From: an uncultured Panacagrimonas sp.
GTDB taxonomy: Bacteria; Pseudomonadota; Gammaproteobacteria; Nevskiales; Nevskiaceae
Direction: 5' to 3'
Length of the DNA: 6,338 bases
Assembly: GCA_946481265.1 (NCBI GenBank)
Contig: CAMLNE010000251.1
Coordinates: 1 to 6,338, forward strand
The notes below the pieces were generated by a model. It worked only from the letters and a program-made list of their open reading frames with translations, did not search any database and was not told the DNA's origin. Position numbers and translations under genes: made by a program. Of this stretch, positions 1 to 5,311 are shown in pieces. Each line of letters begins with the position of its first letter. Position 1 is the stretch's first letter.

Positions 1-224
1 CCACGGTGCATCCAGTTGCCAGAGACCGTCCATGCAATTGCGTCCGTGATAGCCGTGGATCGGCTCGCAATTTTCCGGCCCGGGTGCCTGCGAAGCGCGT
101 GCAGGCCGGGGATGCTCCGCGTGCTGGCGGATTCGCCCGGGAGTGTCCGGAACAGGCGTGCGACTTGCCCGGCGCGCGCGGAAGCCCGAAGGTTCGATCC
201 CCTATCGACCATTTCTCGAGATCC
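1..224. other. Left-edge non-coding stretch upstream of the epoxide hydrolase
   Basis: No gene is recognised here. The reading frame of the downstream epoxide hydrolase stays open to the left edge, with an ATG at 6, but the 73 residues this would add are Arg/Pro/Ala-rich. They have no hydrophobic anchor and do not resemble the start of epoxide hydrolases, so they look like spurious GC-rich translation. A GC-rich inverted repeat lies at 79-110 (arms CCCG + GCCTGC and GCAGGC + CGGG, with a 3-nt bulge). It is preceded, not followed, by TTTT at 71-74, so it is not a canonical terminator for the + strand. No convincing -35/-10 pair was found, although the promoter of the 225-2291 gene pair should lie here or further left. 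Confidence 0.6.
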
Positions 225-1367
225 ATGTCTTCTTCACTTCAGCCGTTCCGGGTGCAGGTCGCGCAGGCCGACCTCGATGACCTGCACATGCGCCTGGCGC
301 GCACCCGCTGGCCGGAGCGCGAGACGGTGAACGACTGGAGCCAGGGCGTTCCGCTGCAGGCGGCGCGCGAGCTCGTCGACCACTGGCAGCACCGCTACGA
401 CTGGCGCCGCTGCGAGGCTGCGCTGAACCGCTACGAGCAGTTCACGACGCTGATCGACGATGTGTCGATCCATTTCCTGCACGTGCGCTCGAAGCACGCC
501 GGGGCGCGCCCGCTGCTGCTCACGCACGGCTGGCCGGGCGCGGTGCTGGAGTTTCTCGACGTCATCGGACCCTTGACCGATCCGACTGCGCACGGCGGGA
601 CCGCGGACGATGCCTTTCACCTGGTGATCCCGACGCTGCCGGGCTTCGGCTTTTCCGGCAAACCGGCGGCCACGGGGTGGTCGGTCCCGCATATCGCCAG
701 CGCCTGGCACCAGCTGATGACGCGCCTGGGCTATCGCGAGTACGCGGCGCAGGGTGGCGACTGGGGGGCGGCGGTGACCACCGCGCTCGGCGCACTGCGA
801 CCGCCCGGCCTGCAGAGCATCCACGTGAACATGCCGCTGGTGCTGCCGCGCGATCCGGGCAGCGACCACACGCCGCAGGAGGCCGCGATGCTGGCCGCCA
901 TGCAGGAATACGCGAAATGGGATTCGGGCTATTCGCACCAGCAGTCCACGCGGCCGCAGACACTGGGCTACGGCCTGGCGGATTCGCCGGTGGGCCAGGC
1001 GATGTGGATCTACGAGAAGTTCTGGCGCTGGACCGATTGCGGCGGCGACCCGGCGGGTGTGCTCGGGCTCGACCGGCTCCTCGACATCATCACGCTGTAC
1101 TGGCTGACCAACAGCGGCGCCTCGTCCGCCCGCCTGTACTGGGAGAGCTACAAGAACGGCTTCTTCGCCGTGCCGCTCGAACTGCCGGTGGGATGCAGCG
1201 TCTTCGCCAAGGAGATCTACCGCGCGCCGCGCAGCTGGGCACAGCGCTGCATGTCGCAGCTGATCCACTGGAACGAGCTGGACAAGGGCGGGCACTTCGC
1301 CGCCTTCGAGCAGCCGGCGCTGTTCGTCTCCGAATTGCGCGCCTGGGCGCGCTGCATTCCGGGCTGA
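225..1367 (+). CDS. Microsomal-type epoxide hydrolase (EHN domain + alpha/beta hydrolase)
   Basis: This 380-residue enzyme is predicted to hydrolyse epoxides to vicinal diols through a covalent Asp-ester intermediate. Residues about 5-112 form the EHN N-terminal domain typical of the microsomal epoxide hydrolase family; the rest is an alpha/beta-hydrolase core with lid. Visible catalytic elements are the oxyanion-hole motif HGWPG (101-105), nucleophile Asp179 in GGDWG, lid tyrosines Tyr236 (SGY) and Tyr305 (RLYWE), acid Glu330 (FAKEIYR) and base His357 (GGHFAAFE). Glu330 and His357 are 27 residues apart, as Glu404 and His431 are in mammalian microsomal enzymes. The acid motif has Ala where the family usually has Pro (FPxE). 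The ATG at 225 was chosen because MSSSLQPFRV begins exactly where the EHN domain does; the Shine-Dalgarno is weak (GAG at 218-220). There is no signal peptide or membrane anchor, so it is probably cytosolic. It is followed at 48 nt by a GST gene and is likely in the same operon. The family is near certain; the substrate is unknown. Confidence 0.93.
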   Translation: MSSSLQPFRVQVAQADLDDLHMRLARTRWPERETVNDWSQGVPLQAARELVDHWQHRYDWRRCEAALNRYEQFTTLIDDVSIHFLHVRSKHAGARPLLLTHGWPGAVLEFLDVIGPLTDPTAHGGTADDAFHLVIPTLPGFGFSGKPAATGWSVPHIASAWHQLMTRLGYREYAAQGGDWGAAVTTALGALRPPGLQSIHVNMPLVLPRDPGSDHTPQEAAMLAAMQEYAKWDSGYSHQQSTRPQTLGYGLADSPVGQAMWIYEKFWRWTDCGGDPAGVLGLDRLLDIITLYWLTNSGASSARLYWESYKNGFFAVPLELPVGCSVFAKEIYRAPRSWAQRCMSQLIHWNELDKGGHFAAFEQPALFVSELRAWARCIPG

Positions 1368-1415
1368 GACGCTGCCCGACCGATATTTCCCTCCACCCGA
1401 ATCCGAGAACACAAG

Positions 1416-2291
1416 ATGAGCGAACCGACGTCCTACACCCCGCCCAAGATCTGGACCTGGAACAAGCAGTCCGGCGGGCAATTCGCCAACATCAATCGCC
1501 CGGTCGCAGGACCTACCCACGAAAAGGAACTGCCGGTCGGCAAGCACGCCCTGCAGCTGTATTCGCTGGGCACGCCCAACGGCGTGAAGGTGACGCTGAT
1601 GCTCGAGGAACTGCTGGCCACCGGCCATGCCGGTGCCGAGTACGACGCCTGGCTGATCCGCATCAACGACGGCGACCAGTTCTCCAGCGGCTTCGTCGAG
1701 ATCAATCCGAACTCGAAGATACCGGCGCTGCTCGACCGCTCCACGCCGATCCCCACGCGGGTGTTCGAGTCCGGCTCGATCCTGCTCTACCTCGCCGAGA
1801 AGTTCGGCGCCTTCCTCCCGGCCAGCGGACCGGTACGCACCGAGGCCCTGAACTGGCTGTTCTGGCAGATGGGCAGCGCGCCATACCTCGGTGGTGGCTT
1901 CGGCCATTTCTACGCCTACGCGCCCGACAAGATCGAATACGCGATCGATCGCTTCGCGATGGAGACCAAGCGCCAGCTCGATGTGCTGAACCGCCAGCTG
2001 GCGGACCATCGCTACCTGGCGGGCAGCGAGTACACGATCGCCGACATGGCGGTGTGGCCCTGGTACGGGGCCCTGGCGAAGGGCCTGATCTATGACGCCG
2101 GCGAGTTCCTGCAGGTCCAGGAGTACACCCACGTGCAGCGCTGGACCGACGAGATCGGCGCGCGTCCGGCCGCCAAGCGTGGCCGGATGGTGAACCGCAC
2201 CTGGGGCGAGCCGCACAGCCAGCTGTGGGAGCGGCACGACGCGAGCGATTTCGATCTGCGCACGCAGGATCGGATCGGCGAGAAACCCTAG
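1416..2291 (+). CDS. yghU: Nu-class glutathione transferase / GSH-dependent disulfide-bond oxidoreductase, YghU-like
   Basis: This 291-residue protein closely follows E. coli YghU (about 288 residues, recalled from knowledge) along its whole length, including the N-terminal extension (KIWTWNKQSGG, then FANINRPVAGPTHEK) before the thioredoxin fold. The thioredoxin-like domain covers about 45-130 with the GSH-site loop SLGTPNG (50-56), the cis-Pro motif NPNSKIPAL (97-105, Pro103) and the gamma-glutamyl-binding ESGS (118-121). The helical C-terminal domain follows, with TIADMAVWPW (207-216). There is no cysteine anywhere. That fits Nu-class enzymes, which bind two GSH molecules per subunit and use the GSH thiols themselves, giving disulfide reductase and some peroxide reductase activity but weak classical transferase activity. 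It should be cytosolic. A modest Shine-Dalgarno (GAGA, 1405-1408) sits 7 nt before the ATG. It is probably translated from the epoxide hydrolase transcript and is followed by a hairpin 22 nt after the stop. The physiological substrate is not known even in E. coli. Confidence 0.95.
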   Translation: MSEPTSYTPPKIWTWNKQSGGQFANINRPVAGPTHEKELPVGKHALQLYSLGTPNGVKVTLMLEELLATGHAGAEYDAWLIRINDGDQFSSGFVEINPNSKIPALLDRSTPIPTRVFESGSILLYLAEKFGAFLPASGPVRTEALNWLFWQMGSAPYLGGGFGHFYAYAPDKIEYAIDRFAMETKRQLDVLNRQLADHRYLAGSEYTIADMAVWPWYGALAKGLIYDAGEFLQVQEYTHVQRWTDEIGARPAAKRGRMVNRTWGEPHSQLWERHDASDFDLRTQDRIGEKP

Positions 2292-2312
2292 AGCGCGACC
2301 GGCGGGTACCGG

Positions 2313-2338
2313 GGCGCAGGCCGCAAGGCGGCTGCGCC
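2313..2338 (+). terminator. GC-rich hairpin after yghU, possible weak terminator
   Basis: Arms GGCGCAG (2313-2319) plus CCGC (2321-2324) pair with GCGG (2328-2331) plus CTGCGCC (2332-2338). This gives 11 base pairs with one bulged G and a 3-nt AAG loop. It begins 22 nt after the yghU stop. There is no T-run behind it, so it is not a textbook intrinsic terminator; it may stabilise the 3' end or slow polymerase. Confidence 0.45.
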
Positions 2339-2359
2339 AGATCCGCCGTGCGCCGGTGC

Positions 2360-2378
2360 CGTGCGCGCGGGCCGCACG
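2360..2378. repeat. Short inverted repeat in the spacer
   Basis: CGTGCG (2360-2365) and CGCACG (2373-2378) form a 6-bp perfect inverted repeat around a 7-nt loop. It could be a second small hairpin behind yghU or chance in GC-rich DNA. No T-run follows it. Confidence 0.3.
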
Positions 2379-2474
2379 CCATGCAAGGACGGGCAGGGAC
2401 ACGTCGCGCCGTTTGCCCACCCCCGCGGCGCAGACCGATGCGCAGGCCGAGGCCGTTTCCACGAGATGCGATCG

Positions 2475-2496
2475 CGGGCCGACCGCGCGCGGCCCG
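2475..2496. repeat. 7-bp perfect inverted repeat, candidate operator or hairpin
   Basis: CGGGCCG (2475-2481) and CGGCCCG (2490-2496) are perfect inverted copies separated by 8 nt. The repeat lies about 130 nt before the start codon of the monooxygenase-esterase, where a regulator could bind. It is equally compatible with a chance GC-rich hairpin; no regulator gene is visible in the window. Confidence 0.3.
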
Positions 2497-2612
2497 GAAG
2501 CGACTTGCGCGTAATGCCATGTGTTCTGCGCCTCAGGCCAAGTCTGGAAGCGCGATCGGGTGCACTGTCGTGCCATACCGGGCATCAGACCCGACATTCA
2601 GCACACGCGACC

Positions 2613-2618
2613 GAGGAG
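2613..2618 (+). promoter_or_regulatory. Ribosome binding site GAGGAG
   Basis: GAGGAG lies 10 nt before the ATG at 2629. It decides the start of the fusion gene: the frame is open upstream to an ATG at 2521, but that would add 36 residues without similarity to the family before the canonical beginning of the FAD-binding Rossmann fold. Confidence 0.8.
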
Positions 2619-2628
2619 CAACCTCCGC

Positions 2629-4230
2629 ATGAACCCTCATTTCGACGTCATCGTCATCGGTGCCGGATTCACCGGCCTGTACGCCGTGCACAGGCTGCGC
2701 GACGAACTCGGTCTGAAGGTGGTGGGTCTCGACGCCGCCGGCGGGCCGGGCGGCACCTGGTGGTGGAACCGCTACCCCGGCGCGCGATGCGACATCGAGT
2801 CGGTGCACTACTCGTACTCGTTCTCGGACGAGATCCAGCGTGAATGGAAGTGGTCCGAGCGCTATGCCGCGCAGCCGGAGATCCTGCGCTACCTGGAGTT
2901 CGTGGCCGACAAGCTGGACCTGCGCCGCTCGTTCCGCTTCGGACAACGCGTGACCTCGACGGTATGGAACGATGCCGCCGCGCACTGGACCGTGACCACC
3001 GACACCGGCGAAACGATCACCGCGCGCTTCGTCATCGCCGGCACCGGCAATGTCACGGTGCCCAAGTCGCGGGCCGAGTTCCCCGGAATCGAGCGCTTCA
3101 AGGGGCCGGTGTATGCCACCGGCCGCTGGCCGCACGAGGGCGTCGACTTCACCGGCATGCGCGTCGGCGTGATCGGAACGGGCTCGAGCGGCATCCAGGT
3201 GATTCCGCAGGTGGCCAAGCAGGCGGCGCAGCTCACCGTGTTCCAGCGCACGCCGAACTACGCCGTGGCGATGCAGAACAAAAAGCTCACTCCCGAACAG
3301 CAGGAGTGGAACGCACAGAACGCGAAGCAGTTGCGTGACAAGGCGCGGCTGCGTTTCCTGGGCGTGCCCTACGCCAACCCCGCGCCGAGCGCGCTCGAGG
3401 TCAGCCCGGAGGTGCGCAAGGCGCGCTACGAGGAACTGTGGGAGAAGGGCGGCTTCAACCTACTGGTGTCGAGCTATGCCGATCTGCTGATGGACGAGCG
3501 CGCCAACGCCACCGTGGCGGAGTTTGTCCGCGAAAAGATCCGCGGGAAGGTCAAGGACCCGGCGGTGGCCGAGATCCTGTGTCCCAAGGATCATCCCTAC
3601 GCGACCAAGCGGCCGACCGTGGAAGAGGACTACTACGAAACCTTCAATCGCGAGAACGTCAGCCTGGTCGACCTGCGCGCCACGCCGCTGCAGGAAGTGA
3701 CCGCCAAGGGCATCCGTACCAGCGATGGGGAACACGAGTTCGACGCGATCATCATGGCGACGGGCTTCGATGCCGTGACCGGTGCGTTGTTCGCGCTGGG
3801 CATCGTCGGTCGCGACGGCCTGCGCCTGCAGGATCGCTGGGCCCACGGTCCGAAAACCTACCTCGGCATCGCAAGCGCGGAATTTCCAAACCTGTTCACC
3901 ATCACCGGCCCGACCAGCGCCGTCATCCTCTACAACAACCCGCTGGCGATCGAGGACCACGTCGATTTCGCGGTCGATGCGATCAAGCATGTGCTCGACA
4001 AGGGCGCAACGACCTTCGAGGCGGACGCCGCCGCGGAAACCGCCTGGTTCAAGATGGCGAGCGACACGCTGAACATGACGCTCTTCCCGCGCGCCAACTC
4101 CTGGTACATGGGCGCCAACGTTCCCGGCAAGCCGCGCAGCGTGTTCATGTTCGCCGGCTCGGCGCCGCTGTATCGCGAGATGTGCCGGGAGGTGGTGGAG
4201 CGTGGCTATGCGGGTTTCCGCATCGACGGC
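2629..4230 (+). other. Domain: Baeyer-Villiger monooxygenase part of the fusion
   Basis: This part is as long as stand-alone enzymes such as phenylacetone monooxygenase (about 540 residues) and ends at GYAGFRIDG, matching the family's usual C-terminus (GYEGF in phenylacetone monooxygenase). In the substrate-pocket loop (427-444), Val432, Ile433, Leu434 and Tyr435 align, by my reading, with Ser441, Ala442, Leu443 and Ser444 of phenylacetone monooxygenase. A bulkier, differently shaped pocket is therefore likely. Confidence 0.85.
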
Positions 4231-5223
4231 GCACCGGCGGATCGCGTGCCGCCGATGATCCAGATCGACGCCGCCGTGGCGGGTGTCGTGGGCGCCATGC
4301 TGATGCAGGAGGTCAAGCCGCTCGAGGAGTGCTCGATCGAGGAGGCGCGAGCCGTGGTCGAGAGCTTCATCGACATGCAGAAGCCGGTGCCGGCGTCCGT
4401 CGAGCGGATCGAGACGCGCTATCCGGGACCGGCAGACACGCGCCCGGTCTATATCTACAAGCCGAAGAACGCGAAGGGCCCGTTGCCGGTGCTCGTCTAC
4501 CTGCACGGCGGCGGTTTCATCGCCGGCAGCATCGACATGTGCGCCGGCGTCTGCGGCGGCATGGCCGAGGACCTGCAGGCCATCGTGGTCGCGCCGAGCT
4601 ATCGCCTGGCGCCGGAAGCGCCGTTCCCGGCGGCCACCGACGACACGTTCGCGGCCCTGCGCTGGACGGCGGCGACGATCGCGCGCCACGGCGGTGATCC
4701 GGCGCGGCTGGTCGTGATGGGCGAAAGCGCCGGTGGCCTGCTCGCCGCCGTCGCGGCGCAGCGGGCACGTGACGAAGGCGGGCCGGCATTGAGCGGCCAG
4801 GTACTGGTGTATCCGACGATCGATATCGAGGCGGACACCCGCTCGCGGGTCGAGTACGCCGCGGGCCCGGTGCTGAAGACCCAGGCCGCGATCGGCATGT
4901 GGACGGCCTATCTCGGCGACACCGCCAAGGCCGCTTCGCCGCTGGCCTCTCCGCGCCGGGCGAAATCGCTGGCCGGCCTGGCGCCCGCGCTGGTCCTCTC
5001 CGCGGAATGCGATCCGACCCGCGACGAGGGCGAGGAGTACGGCCGCGCGATGCAGGCGGCCGGTGTCCCCGTGCGCATCCACCGGCTCGAGGGCATGGTC
5101 CACGCGGTGTTCTACATGTCGCGCCACGTCCCGCGGACCGAGGAGATCACCGAGCAGGTCGCTGCCTTCCTCGACTCGCTCGCCGCCAAACCGCGGGCCG
5201 TCGAGGCCGAGACCCTGGCCTGA
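2629..5223 (+). CDS. Fusion protein: class-I Baeyer-Villiger monooxygenase + HSL-family esterase
   Basis: This 864-residue protein joins two complete enzymes. Residues 1-534 form an FAD/NADPH Baeyer-Villiger monooxygenase: FAD Rossmann motif GAGFTG (11-16); GGTWWWNRYPGARCD (41-55) ending in catalytic Asp55; NADP motif GTGSSG (183-188); Arg207-Thr208 for NADP; catalytic Arg328 in ATKR; ATGFD (377-381); Trp492 in SWYMGANVPGKPR. The second fingerprint reads FKGPVYATGRWP (157-168), with Ala163 where the hallmark His is expected. Residues about 545-850 form an alpha/beta hydrolase of the hormone-sensitive-lipase family: HGGGF oxyanion hole (626-630), YRLAPE (658-663), nucleophile Ser700 in GESAG, acid Asp795 (AECDPTRDEG) and His825 (GMVHAV). 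The linker at about 535-600 contains the usual N-terminal cap helix of such esterases. Predicted chemistry is ketone + O2 + NADPH to ester or lactone, then hydrolysis to alcohol and acid. No signal peptide or membrane segment is seen, so it is probably cytosolic. The start is set by GAGGAG at 2613-2618. Substrate unknown. Confidence 0.93.
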   Translation: MNPHFDVIVIGAGFTGLYAVHRLRDELGLKVVGLDAAGGPGGTWWWNRYPGARCDIESVHYSYSFSDEIQREWKWSERYAAQPEILRYLEFVADKLDLRRSFRFGQRVTSTVWNDAAAHWTVTTDTGETITARFVIAGTGNVTVPKSRAEFPGIERFKGPVYATGRWPHEGVDFTGMRVGVIGTGSSGIQVIPQVAKQAAQLTVFQRTPNYAVAMQNKKLTPEQQEWNAQNAKQLRDKARLRFLGVPYANPAPSALEVSPEVRKARYEELWEKGGFNLLVSSYADLLMDERANATVAEFVREKIRGKVKDPAVAEILCPKDHPYATKRPTVEEDYYETFNRENVSLVDLRATPLQEVTAKGIRTSDGEHEFDAIIMATGFDAVTGALFALGIVGRDGLRLQDRWAHGPKTYLGIASAEFPNLFTITGPTSAVILYNNPLAIEDHVDFAVDAIKHVLDKGATTFEADAAAETAWFKMASDTLNMTLFPRANSWYMGANVPGKPRSVFMFAGSAPLYREMCREVVERGYAGFRIDGAPADRVPPMIQIDAAVAGVVGAMLMQEVKPLEECSIEEARAVVESFIDMQKPVPASVERIETRYPGPADTRPVYIYKPKNAKGPLPVLVYLHGGGFIAGSIDMCAGVCGGMAEDLQAIVVAPSYRLAPEAPFPAATDDTFAALRWTAATIARHGGDPARLVVMGESAGGLLAAVAAQRARDEGGPALSGQVLVYPTIDIEADTRSRVEYAAGPVLKTQAAIGMWTAYLGDTAKAASPLASPRRAKSLAGLAPALVLSAECDPTRDEGEEYGRAMQAAGVPVRIHRLEGMVHAVFYMSRHVPRTEEITEQVAAFLDSLAAKPRAVEAETLA
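4255..5220 (+). other. Domain: alpha/beta-hydrolase esterase part of the fusion
   Basis: From Met543 to the C-terminus this part is 322 residues, the usual size of a stand-alone bacterial HSL-family esterase, with the triad Ser700-Asp795-His825 and the HGGG motif intact. An ATG at 4255 could in principle start it alone, but the purine-rich GGCGG at 4236-4240 is 14 nt away, too far for a good ribosome binding site. Translation as one fused chain is the simpler reading. The last ~14 residues (PRAVEAETLA end) look like an unstructured tail. Confidence 0.8.
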
Positions 5224-5230
5224 AGTCGGC

Positions 5231-5260
5231 GCCGCCCCCGGACGATGTCCGGTGGGCGGC
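5231..5260. terminator. Strong convergent hairpin, probable bidirectional terminator
   Basis: GCCGCCC (5231-5237) plus CCGGAC (5238-5243) pair with GTCCGG (5247-5252) plus GGGCGGC (5254-5260). This makes a 13-bp stem with one bulged T and a 3-nt loop. It starts 7 nt after the stop of the fusion gene and lies between convergent genes. There is no T-run on either side, so it may work as a GC-rich hairpin terminator or 3'-end stabiliser. Confidence 0.65.
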
Positions 5261-5263
5261 CAG

Positions 5264-5301
5264 GCCGGCGACGCCGCCGGAACGCGGTCGGCGCTGCCGG
5301 C
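5264..5301. terminator. Second hairpin in the convergent spacer, behind the MFS gene
   Basis: Outer arms GCCGGC (5264-5269 and 5296-5301) enclose an inner stem of CGCCG + CCG (5272-5279) with CGG + CGGCG (5285-5287, 5289-5293), a bulged T and a 5-nt loop. It ends 10 nt before the stop codon of the minus-strand transporter gene, so it would be the first structure in that mRNA's 3' end. No T-run accompanies it. Confidence 0.5.
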
Positions 5302-5311
5302 GCGCGGTGAT

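Larger units (their letters stand above)
2292..2628. other. 337-nt intergenic region between yghU and the monooxygenase-esterase gene
   Basis: No credible gene is seen on either strand; the open frames are Arg/Pro-rich shadows. The region holds GC-rich inverted repeats at 2313-2338, 2360-2378 and 2475-2496, and the Shine-Dalgarno of the next gene at 2613-2618. Its size and the hairpin after yghU suggest the monooxygenase-esterase has its own promoter here. The least GC-rich part is about 2511-2527, but no clear -35/-10 pair could be identified by eye. Confidence 0.6.

Noticed and set aside
79..110. Hairpin at the left edge as a terminator of an upstream gene
   Set aside because: The TTTT tract precedes rather than follows the stem on the + strand, and no upstream gene end is visible.
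188..215. tRNA-like T-loop (GGTTCGATCCC) followed by ACCA
   Set aside because: The T-stem pairs poorly, the distance to ACCA is too short, and no anticodon, D arm or matching acceptor strand was found upstream.
6..224. N-terminal extension of the epoxide hydrolase from the ATG at 6
   Set aside because: The extra 73 residues have no signal peptide, anchor or family similarity; the EHN domain begins right at the ATG at 225.
677..2095. 472-residue plus-strand frame overlapping the epoxide hydrolase and yghU
   Set aside because: It is frame-shifted relative to both real genes and is Arg/Ala/Gly-rich with no motif.
234..2597. 787-residue minus-strand open frame across the epoxide hydrolase and yghU
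   Set aside because: It is an Arg/Ala/Val-rich shadow caused by high GC. It overlaps two well-recognised plus-strand enzymes and shows no domain motif.
2521..2628. Upstream ATG at 2521 as start of the fusion gene
   Set aside because: It adds 36 residues unlike the family and lacks a good ribosome binding site, whereas GAGGAG precedes the ATG at 2629 and the Rossmann fold starts there.
3460..5127. 555-residue minus-strand open frame inside the fusion gene
   Set aside because: It lies antisense to catalytic motifs of both enzyme domains; its composition is Arg/His-rich with no recognisable family.
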